Source: DASSWB01 sp035705495
GTDB lineage: Bacteria > Bacteroidota > Bacteroidia > Flavobacteriales > Flavobacteriaceae
Assembly (NCBI GenBank): GCA_035705495.1
Contig: DASSWB010000121.1
Coordinates: 1-21,670, forward strand
Length of the DNA stretch: 21,670 bases
Reading direction: 5' to 3'
Below the pieces are notes generated by a model that did no database searches, had not been told where the DNA came from, and worked only from the letters and a program-made list of their open reading frames with translations. Positions 1 through 4,799 of this stretch are shown one piece after another; position 1 is the stretch's first letter; every line of letters begins with the position of its first letter. Made by a program: the position numbers and the translations under genes.

Positions 1-16
1 CATTTAGTCCTACGTC

Positions 17-112
17 AGCGTCCTAAAAAGATAACCCCCTAAAATATGGTTTACTGAAAATAACTGTAAAACCATAGGTTTAGGTAGACTTATAAAAAAC
101 GTTTAGGACGCT
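17..112. repeat. Long imperfect inverted repeat (about 96-nt hairpin)
   Basis: The arms AGCGTCCTAAA (17-27) and TTTAGGACGCT (102-112) are perfectly complementary over 11 bases. Further nested pairs follow inward: ATAA 31-34 with TTAT 90-93, CCTAAA 38-43 with TTTAGG 79-84, and TATGGTTTAC 45-54 with 66-76 (one bulged A). The loop is 55-65. The right foot lies 8 bases from the broken end of the sugar-transferase fragment that starts at 121. The shape resembles an integron attC site or a terminal structure of a mobile element, but the core boxes do not match RYYYAAC/GTTRRRY. Its function is not known. It could also be a terminator for a gene left of the window. Confidence 0.7.
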
Positions 113-120
113 AATGATTT

Positions 121-358
121 TAAATTAAGCCGCACTTTTTCGGGCCAAATGACTGTTTGGTTATAGTGCTCGGGGTTTGCTTGTACCGTAAGGAGGGCTT
201 CTTCGTTTTTGAATTGTAGGGTGGCGGGGCCGGTGATGCCGGGGCGAAGTTGCAGGATTTCACGGTCTTTGCCCTGGAGTTTGTCCGCGAAGCCGGGCAC
301 GTCGGGGCGTGGGCCTACAAAGCTCATGTTGCCGATGAGGACGTTGTAGAGTTGGGGG
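121..358 (-). pseudogene. Sugar transferase 3' fragment (PGT-A', partial duplicate of PGT-A)
   Basis: This stretch is an ungapped match to 1885-2122, with a constant offset of 1764. I count 23 differences over 238 bases, about 90% identity. It encodes the middle to C-terminal part of a bacterial sugar transferase (PglC/WcaJ-type monotopic phosphoglycosyl transferase), including MSFVGPRPDVPGF, LRPGITGPATLQF and VIWPEKVR. It lacks the N-terminal membrane segment and the DE of the catalytic DExPQ motif. It also lacks about the last 20 residues, which are replaced by a tail reading into the hairpin at 17-112. A minus-strand reading frame with ATG at 363 stays open to 103, but the protein could not be catalytic. 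It is a remnant left by duplication or insertion; the nearby plus-strand cassette (440-1674) separates it from the full copy. Confidence 0.88.
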
Positions 359-396
359 GTCATCGAATTTGGTTTGGTTTTATTCTATAGAACAAC

Positions 397-424
397 TTGA
401 CCAAGGCGGCTTTGACTATATTTG
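397..424 (+). promoter_or_regulatory. Bacteroidota-type promoter for the ATPase/DUF4325 cassette
   Basis: TATATTTG at 417-424 fits the TAnnTTTG -7 box of Bacteroidota, and TTG at 397-399 lies 17 bases upstream as a -33 element. The ATG of the ATPase gene follows at 440, giving a very short leader with no obvious Shine-Dalgarno sequence, which is normal in this phylum. The promoter lies just outside the sugar-transferase fragment, so the cassette brings its own transcription on the strand opposite to the polysaccharide genes. Confidence 0.55.
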
Positions 425-439
425 TTTAAACCTTGTTAG

Positions 440-1318
440 ATGAAAAGTTATATACTAAATGTCCCTTCTTCTCAAAAAGCCGATGATTGGTTCAGTTTCA
501 TTCGAGAAAGCTTAAAACATATAAAGGGGAAAAGCCAATTAACAGTCAATTTCAACGATGTCAGATTCATGGATACTGATGACTTTGTTGTTTTGGCTTG
601 CTTGATAGAAAGTTTTTACATTAATGGTGCTAACATAGAATTTATTGGAGGCACCGAAAGGTTTAATAATCATTTGTTCAATATCAAGTTCAAAGAATAT
701 TGGAAAAAAGGATTTGATAGAAACAAATTTACGCTCTCTTTCAATAGAAGTACTCTTTGTCTGTGGAAAATATCAGAAAAAATGATTTATTCCTATTCAA
801 TGTACGCGCGTCAATATTTTGAGCGATTTGTAAAAAATAAAGATTTGATTCCTTTGGCATCCAACATGGATGAAATATTCAACAATATATTCGACCATTC
901 ACGATCTCCGGTTACCGGTTATATAATAACCCAATATTATCCAAAAAATGACAAGCTTTCTTTTTCCGTTTGTGATTTTGGAATAGGAATACCTACTTCA
1001 ATAAAGGAAGCTGGTTTAGAGAAAGAATCAGGTTTTGAAGATTGGAAGGCTATTCTTAAGTCACTAGAAAAAGGTTTTTCAATTAATTCTACACCCAGAA
1101 ACCGTGGTTTTGGATTGAACAATATTCTTGAATTTACGGAAAGTTCTAATGGGAAGTTATTTATTATTTCAAATAATGGGGTCGTTGAAAAAAAAGCAGG
1201 AGAAATGTATCATGCGGGGAGTAATGATTTCAATTTTTCTGGCACTTTAATTAAGATAGAAGTAGATTTAAATACCTTTGAAGAGAAAGATAATACTGAC
1301 CAAATATTCGATTTTTAA
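440..1318 (+). CDS. GHKL-type ATP-binding protein with N-terminal STAS-like region
   Basis: A 292-residue soluble protein with no signal peptide or membrane segment. Residues about 30-72 look like a STAS/anti-sigma-antagonist fold (LTVNFNDVRFMDTDDF, then a beta strand ending in IEFIGG). The C-terminal half carries a GHKL (HATPase_c) ATP-binding domain: an N-box with E145, N148/N149 and H153 (MDEIFNNIFDHS), the G1 box DFGIGIP (179-185), the G2 box RGFGL (222-226) and a G3-like SGT (267-269). There is no histidine-kinase dimerisation helix or phosphoacceptor domain, so it is closer to anti-sigma/SpoIIAB-like or orphan GHKL proteins than to a sensor kinase. It is followed by a DUF4325 STAS-like gene on the same strand. 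The pair is inserted between two copies of a sugar-transferase sequence and runs against all other genes here. Partner-switching signalling or defence is possible, but the target is unknown. Confidence 0.8.
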   Translation: MKSYILNVPSSQKADDWFSFIRESLKHIKGKSQLTVNFNDVRFMDTDDFVVLACLIESFYINGANIEFIGGTERFNNHLFNIKFKEYWKKGFDRNKFTLSFNRSTLCLWKISEKMIYSYSMYARQYFERFVKNKDLIPLASNMDEIFNNIFDHSRSPVTGYIITQYYPKNDKLSFSVCDFGIGIPTSIKEAGLEKESGFEDWKAILKSLEKGFSINSTPRNRGFGLNNILEFTESSNGKLFIISNNGVVEKKAGEMYHAGSNDFNFSGTLIKIEVDLNTFEEKDNTDQIFDF

Positions 1319-1322
1319 TTTT

Positions 1323-1346
1323 TTTGTATATTTACATGTACCTTTG
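1323..1346 (+). promoter_or_regulatory. Probable internal promoter for the DUF4325 gene
   Basis: TACCTTTG at 1339-1346 is a textbook TAnnTTTG -7 box. TTTG at 1323-1326 is the nearest candidate -33 element, but its spacing of 12 bases is short. The box lies between the ATPase stop (1318) and ATG 1384. This argues that the upstream ATG at 1324 is not the true start of the small gene and that the second cassette gene can be transcribed on its own. Confidence 0.45.
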
Positions 1347-1383
1347 CATGGTATTTGCACGTTTAAACAATAAACAAATTCCT

Positions 1384-1674
1384 ATGAAAACGTTGATATT
1401 AAAAAATATCGTCAAAAATTCAAGCTCCAATGAGCAAGGAATGGTTTTATTTGATTCCTTACAAAATGCTTATTTGAGCAAAGATTCCTTGATTTTATAT
1501 GTTGACTCTGATTTGTCAATGTCTTCCTCTTTTTTAAATTCTTCCATAGGCTTGTTCTTGGATAAGTACGGACTTGACAGTTTTAAAAAAACTGTGAAAT
1601 TTAAAGGATCAAAAAATCAATATTCAAGATTATCAGATTATATAAATAAGTACAGTACGCTGTATCCTGTTTAG
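1384..1674 (+). CDS. DUF4325 (STAS-like) protein, partner of the upstream ATPase
   Basis: A 96-residue soluble protein that reads as a single STAS-like DUF4325 domain. It has a helix with LFDSLQNAY, a strand LILYVDSDL, then SSSFLNSSIGLFLDKYG, which matches the DUF4325 pattern of a strand followed by a Ser-Phe-Leu motif and a helix. A VKFKG strand and a final helix follow. The frame is open from ATG 1324, but that start falls just upstream of the -7 box at 1339-1346, so ATG 1384 (MKTLILKN) is chosen; the protein then begins with a beta strand as expected. STAS-like domains often bind GHKL ATPases in anti-sigma/anti-anti-sigma pairs. The upstream gene encodes such an ATPase, so the two probably form a regulatory pair (inference). 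No DNA-binding or catalytic partner is encoded between the flanking transferase copies. Confidence 0.72.
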   Translation: MKTLILKNIVKNSSSNEQGMVLFDSLQNAYLSKDSLILYVDSDLSMSSSFLNSSIGLFLDKYGLDSFKKTVKFKGSKNQYSRLSDYINKYSTLYPV

Positions 1675-1696
1675 ATAAATAACGTAGGAAGCACTG

Positions 1697-1800
1697 AGAA
1701 GATTGCGATTCAGCGTCTGTTCGAAATGAAGGCAGATGTCCATCACGAGATGCTGTCCCGGATAGCTATCGGGATTCCTCAGCATGACCAAACTTGCTTT
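1697..1800. repeat. REP-like intergenic element with nested palindrome
   Basis: TCCCGGATAGCTATCGGGA at 1756-1774 is a near-perfect palindrome with one extra base. It is enclosed by outer arms ATGCTG (1750-1755) and CAGCAT (1780-1785). Read on the minus strand, the surrounding words (GTCATGCTGAGGAATCCC, CAGCATCTCGTGATGGA) look like a dispersed repeat I recall from flavobacterial genomes; that recall is not a database result. It sits between the converging ends of the DUF4325 gene (1674) and PGT-A (1819), so the hairpin may act as a shared terminator. The boundaries are approximate. Confidence 0.6.
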
Positions 1801-1818
1801 CGCCTCTTCACCCAACCC

Positions 1819-2394
1819 CTACCCAAAAATAGTTTGGAAAATATACGAAATATCCTTCCGAAGCGACCAGTGGTGAAGGTATTCTAAATTAATACGCACT
1901 TTTTCGGGCCAAATGACTGTTTGGTTATAGTGCTCGGGGTTTGCTTGTGCAGCCAATAGCGCTTCTTCGTTTTTGAATTGTAGGGTGGCGGGGCCGGTGA
2001 TGCCGGGGCGCAATTGCAATAGTTTGCGGTCTTTGCCTTGGAGTTTGTCCGCAAAGCCGGGAACATCGGGGCGTGGGCCCACGAAGCTCATGTTGCCGAT
2101 AAGGACGTTGTAGAGTTGGGGGAGCTCGTCAAGCTTTTTATTCCTGAGGAACGCGGATAACGCAGATTGAGGCGGATTGCGCGGATTGGCTCCCATTTTT
2201 ATTGTTCGTATTTTGAAAATGCTAAAAGGCTTCCCGTTTTTGCCGATGCGGGTTTGGGTGAAGAAACCGTTTGTGCCGGTTTTGAGAAAAGCGAGGAAAG
2301 CGGCAAGGAGAATGAGCCACCACAACAACACTAAACCAATCACTGCCAAAACAAGATCAATTATCCTTTTTTGATGGTGTTGAAATTCGGTCAC
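1819..2394 (-). CDS. Undecaprenyl-phosphate sugar-phosphate transferase (PGT-A), altered core
   Basis: A 191-residue protein of the bacterial sugar transferase family (PglC/WcaJ C-terminal type), which moves a sugar-1-phosphate from a nucleotide sugar to undecaprenyl phosphate to start repeat-unit synthesis at the inner membrane. It has an N-terminal reentrant membrane helix (about 11-36), a basic FKIRT segment, the catalytic dyad in LDELPQLYNVL, then SFVGPRPDVPGF, LRPGITGPATLQF and VIWPEKVRINL. The start is GTG at 2394: no ATG is available, and the frame opens right after the acyltransferase stop at 2401. The family usually has a D-x-R-x-T-x-x-G segment before FLRK.KLDELPQ. Here residues about 70-82 read ANPRNPPQSALSA, encoded by a REP-like repeat, so activity may be impaired. 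A 3' partial copy lies at 121-358. Confidence 0.85.
   Translation of the reverse strand: MTEFQHHQKRIIDLVLAVIGLVLLWWLILLAAFLAFLKTGTNGFFTQTRIGKNGKPFSIFKIRTIKMGANPRNPPQSALSAFLRNKKLDELPQLYNVLIGNMSFVGPRPDVPGFADKLQGKDRKLLQLRPGITGPATLQFKNEEALLAAQANPEHYNQTVIWPEKVRINLEYLHHWSLRKDISYIFQTIFG
2151..2189. repeat. Heptamer REP-like repeat inside the PGT-A reading frame
   Basis: Four related heptamers occur on the plus strand: GCGGATA 2153-2159, GCAGATT 2162-2168, GCGGATT 2172-2178 and GCGGATT 2181-2187, at steps of 9, 10 and 9 bases. This style of clustered CGGATT words is typical of intergenic repeats in Bacteroidota (from memory). Here it is translated in frame within PGT-A, where homologues carry a conserved D-x-R-x-T segment. 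Confidence 0.65.
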
Positions 2395-2400
2395 AGGGTT

Positions 2401-3042
2401 TTAATGGAATTTAATGGGTTTTGCGGGAATGCCTACTGCAGTACAATTTGCCGGTAATGATTTAGAAACAACAGCACCTGCTCCGATTATTGTATTTTCT
2501 CCAATTTCTAACTGATTAATAATTTTGGCACCAGTACCCACGTAGACCGATTCGTTGATATGTACTTCGCCGGAGATATTTACAGAAGGCATAAAAGAAG
2601 CATAATCATCAATAACTGTATCATGCCCAACTGTGCAAGATAAATTTAAAGTAACAAAATTTTCTATCTTAATATTACAAGTAATAATGGTACCTGCACA
2701 AATAACATTTCCTTTTCCTATTTTCACTTCATCTGTCCCTATCAATACATTCGGATGAATTAAATTTGGATATTCAAAAGGACAGTTTGCAAGTCTTTTA
2801 ATAATTTGAGCCTTTATTTTTGGAATTCCAACGCCCAAAGCGATACATATTGATTGGTCGCTATGAATAAGCCTATCAATATTGCCTAAAAGTGGGTGCC
2901 CATTAATCCGAAGAGGCAACTTTTCATTATCATCATAAAAACCCAGAATTTCATAAGTAGGTTTTAGTTTATTAATTTGGTCAATGAGCATTTTTACTTC
3001 TCGACCAAAACCTCCAGCTCCTATTATTACTATCTTTTTCAT
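2401..3042 (-). CDS. PglD/NeuD-type sugar O/N-acyltransferase
   Basis: A 213-residue acetyltransferase of the NeuD/PglD family. The N-terminal Rossmann-like domain starts with IVIIGAGGFGRE (4-15) and binds the nucleotide sugar. From about residue 98 a left-handed beta-helix of hexapeptide repeats follows (VLIGTD, VKIGKG, IIGAGAVV) and ends with the usual GIPAKPIK. The His in TVGHDTVID (H140) matches the catalytic base of PglD. Such enzymes acetylate an amino-sugar nucleotide (PglD makes UDP-diNAcBac in the bacillosamine route) and are commonly encoded next to a PglC-type transferase. Here the gene overlaps the upstream PGT-B by 4 bases (ATGA at 3039-3042) and is followed by PGT-A, so it probably modifies the priming sugar or its precursor. 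The exact substrate cannot be told from the sequence. Confidence 0.88.
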   Translation of the reverse strand: MKKIVIIGAGGFGREVKMLIDQINKLKPTYEILGFYDDNEKLPLRINGHPLLGNIDRLIHSDQSICIALGVGIPKIKAQIIKRLANCPFEYPNLIHPNVLIGTDEVKIGKGNVICAGTIITCNIKIENFVTLNLSCTVGHDTVIDDYASFMPSVNISGEVHINESVYVGTGAKIINQLEIGENTIIGAGAVVSKSLPANCTAVGIPAKPIKFH

Positions 3043-3650
3043 AAATTAAAATTTCCATTAAATCGTTCAGTTGTAGCCTGACCTAGCGCATTAATTCCTT
3101 CGCTTTTAAACACTTTTTGAATGGTTTTAAAGATAATCTTTACATCCAAAACAAAGCTTATATGTTCCACATACCATACATCGTACTCAAATTTTTGTTT
3201 CCAAGAAATGGCATTGCGGCCGTTTACTTGTGCCCAGCCTGTAATACCCGGTCGAACATGGTGCCTCTTTTTTTGTTCTTCGTCGTACAAAGGTAAATAT
3301 TCCACCAATAAGGGCCGCGGTCCCACCAAGCTCATTTCGCCTTTGAGTACATTTAATAGCTGTGGAATTTCGTCTAGAGAGGTTTTGCGCACAAACTTTC
3401 CGATGGCAGTGAGCCGTTTTGCATCGGGCAATAGGTTTCCACTTTTGTCCTTTTTGTCATTCATCGTTTTGAACTTGATGACCTTAAAAATTTCTTCGTT
3501 TTTTCCGGGGCGGGCTTGGAAGAAAAAAGGTTTGCCCTGGTTGGCGATGGACAATGCGATCCATACAATTAGGAAAATAGGGGACAGGAATACGAACCCG
3601 ATTAGAGCGAGGAATAAGTCGAGGAAGGGTTTTAGGTGGTTCTTGTACAT
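3039..3650 (-). CDS. Undecaprenyl-phosphate sugar-phosphate transferase (PGT-B), intact
   Basis: A 203-residue PglC-type priming transferase. An N-terminal membrane segment (about 8-32, DLFLALIGFVFLSPIFLIVW) is followed by GKPFFFQARPGKN, FKVIKFKTMND, then the family core DAKRLTAIGKFVRKTSLDEIPQ with the DE catalytic dyad, SLVGPRPLLVEYLP, RPGITGWAQVNGRN and YDVWYVEHIS. All expected motifs are present and the length is normal. An ATG at 3665 is also in frame, but ATG 3650 is preferred. It is preceded by AAAAGG on the coding strand, does not overlap the upstream PIN gene (7-base gap), and gives MYKNHLKPFLD, which lines up with the MYRSFLKPLLD start of the degenerate copy at 4399-4794. This is the best candidate for the functional initiating enzyme of the locus. 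Confidence 0.92.
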   Translation of the reverse strand: MYKNHLKPFLDLFLALIGFVFLSPIFLIVWIALSIANQGKPFFFQARPGKNEEIFKVIKFKTMNDKKDKSGNLLPDAKRLTAIGKFVRKTSLDEIPQLLNVLKGEMSLVGPRPLLVEYLPLYDEEQKKRHHVRPGITGWAQVNGRNAISWKQKFEYDVWYVEHISFVLDVKIIFKTIQKVFKSEGINALGQATTERFNGNFNL

Positions 3651-3657
3651 GCACCTT

Positions 3658-4113
3658 TTACTCATTGTTTAATTTTAAAATCTCCTCAATAATATTGTCT
3701 GCTATTCGAAAGTCGGTCATTAATAATTTATCGATCAAAGGTTTTATTTTATTGATAATTGATAGTTGTTTTGCTTTATGGATCACTCCAAGTGTTCCTG
3801 TGATTTTGAATTTTAATCGAACCGCCAATTTTCGGGCTTTTAAATCATCAAGTAACAGCAATACATTATCAAATTCCGTGGCCAATGCCATGGCGCTTGC
3901 TTCTCCTGCATCGACTTGGGTTTTTAAAAATTCTTGATATTTTTTATCCGTAACCGTTTGAATCCTGATCCAGTTCGGTAAATTTTCACCAAATTCTTCT
4001 GCAACCTCAGGTGTAGTAATCAATGTTCCATATACTTTTTGCAAAAGATCCAACTCATCAATCTTATCAAAAAGTATTAACGTGCTTGCGTCTAAAATAA
4101 CAATTTTAGGCAT
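3658..4113 (-). CDS. DUF3368 PIN-domain toxin (VapC-like)
   Basis: A 151-residue protein of the DUF3368 branch of the PIN-domain nucleases, which act as RNA-cleaving toxins in toxin-antitoxin pairs. Likely metal-binding acidic residues are D8 (VILDAST), E36 (TTPEVAEEF), E71 (DAGEASAMALA) and D89/D90 (LLLDDLKARKLA). The DxGEASA motif and the DDLKAR.LA motif are hallmarks of DUF3368. The gene overlaps the upstream UPF0175 gene by 8 bases, as is normal for such pairs. It is transcribed in the same direction as the polysaccharide genes and sits directly before PGT-B, separated from the degenerate PGT-B' by the antitoxin gene. All acidic positions look intact, so the toxin is probably functional. 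Confidence 0.87.
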   Translation of the reverse strand: MPKIVILDASTLILFDKIDELDLLQKVYGTLITTPEVAEEFGENLPNWIRIQTVTDKKYQEFLKTQVDAGEASAMALATEFDNVLLLLDDLKARKLAVRLKFKITGTLGVIHKAKQLSIINKIKPLIDKLLMTDFRIADNIIEEILKLNNE

Positions 4114-4333
4114 TTTCTATATCGGAATGTAAGTCTGAAACCGATGGGCTGAAAACAGAAACTCCATATTTTCCCAACATTTCAATAAATGCTCTTTTTG
4201 ATAAGCCAACTATTTCAGCAGCCTGACCTGCTGAAAGTTTTGCTTCTTCATATAATTTAACCGCGATTATCATTGAAAAGTCATAATTTTTCCAATCAAC
4301 GCTATCCGGTATATTTAGTTGAATCGTTCTCAT
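4106..4333 (-). CDS. UPF0175 antitoxin
   Basis: A 75-residue protein of the UPF0175 family, the usual partner of DUF3368 PIN toxins. The pattern AVKLYEEAKLSAGQAAEIVGL.KRAFIEMLGKYGVSVF (about 24-61) shows the conserved helix-turn-helix-like core (LSxGQAAEIVGLS, then RAFIEMLGKYGV). The C-terminal tail DLHSDIENA probably wraps the toxin. It is the first gene of the pair and overlaps the toxin by 8 bases. A candidate promoter lies just upstream at 4350-4357. Antitoxins of this type often autoregulate, but no clear operator palindrome was seen. Confidence 0.85.
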   Translation of the reverse strand: MRTIQLNIPDSVDWKNYDFSMIIAVKLYEEAKLSAGQAAEIVGLSKRAFIEMLGKYGVSVFSPSVSDLHSDIENA

Positions 4334-4349
4334 AATCGTTTGTTTCCAA

Positions 4350-4357
4350 CAAATTTA
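4350..4357 (-). promoter_or_regulatory. Candidate promoter -7 box for the toxin-antitoxin pair
   Basis: On the minus strand 4357-4350 reads TAAATTTG, an exact TAnnTTTG match, with a second near match (TAAATTTTG) directly upstream. A TTG lies 15 bases and a TTTG 22 bases further upstream, so the -33 spacing is not ideal. The antitoxin ATG at 4333 is 16 bases downstream. If real, the TA pair and PGT-B could be transcribed independently of the long upstream operon. Confidence 0.42.
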
Positions 4358-4398
4358 CAAAATTTAAAATACCAACTCCCAAATTCCTGCCAAATTAT

Positions 4399-4794
4399 CT
4401 ATGCGCTTTTAGAATTTCGTTCCAAAATCCATTTTTGTTCGTGACTTTCCAATAAAACCCGTCGCTTCATCAAACTCATTTCTCCCTTTGTGACATTTAA
4501 TAATTGTGGAATTACGTCCAAGGAGGTTTTGTGGACGAACTTTCCGACGGCTGTAAGCCGTTCCGCATCGGGCAATAGGTTTCCATTTTTGTCCTTTTTA
4601 TCATTCATCGTTTTAAATTTGATGACCTTGAAGATTTTTTCGTTTTTCCCGGGGCGGGCTTGGAAGAAAAAAGGTTTGCCTTGGTTGGCGATGGACAATG
4701 CGATCATGGCGATGAGAAAAATGGGCGATAATAGCAAAAACCCAACTAGGGCGAGGAAGAAATCGAGGAGGGGTTTGAGAAATGAACGATACAT
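4399..4794 (-). pseudogene. Truncated, degenerate sugar transferase (PGT-B', duplicate of PGT-B)
   Basis: The first 108 residues align without gaps to PGT-B with about 17 differences (about 84% identical): membrane segment, GKPFFFQARPGKN, FKVIKFKTMNDKKDK and GNLLPDAERLTAVGKF. The catalytic motif LDEIPQ is LDVIPQ, so the Glu of the dyad is lost. After GEMSL the sequence diverges (MKRRVLLESHEQ) and stops at residue 131. The GPRP motif, the RPGITG segment and the C-terminal helices are missing. The ATG lies 5 bases after the stop of the upstream GT4 gene, so it is still transcribed with the operon. It is a decayed 5' copy of the priming transferase, now separated from the full copy by a toxin-antitoxin pair. 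Confidence 0.88.
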
Positions 4795-4799
4795 ATTTT

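Noticed and set aside
17..112. Integron attC site next to a gene cassette
   Set aside because: The hairpin has attC-like topology, but the core sequences do not match RYYYAAC and GTTRRRY. There is no second such site on the far side of the ATPase/DUF4325 pair and no integrase in the window.
103..363. A real small gene of 86 codons on the minus strand
   Set aside because: It is the broken middle of a sugar transferase, missing the membrane segment, the catalytic DE and the true C-terminus. Its tail is read from unrelated hairpin DNA.
1324..1383. N-terminal extension of the DUF4325 protein from ATG 1324
   Set aside because: The stretch contains the TACCTTTG promoter box, and the extra residues (MYIYMYLCMVFARLNNK) do not fit the domain.
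1633..1815. Possible 60-codon minus-strand gene downstream of PGT-A
   Set aside because: It is encoded by the REP-like element and overlaps the DUF4325 gene. No domain or initiation signal supports it.
4399..4794. A functional short sugar transferase
   Set aside because: The catalytic Glu is replaced by Val, and everything after GEMSL, including GPRP and the C-terminal half, is lost.
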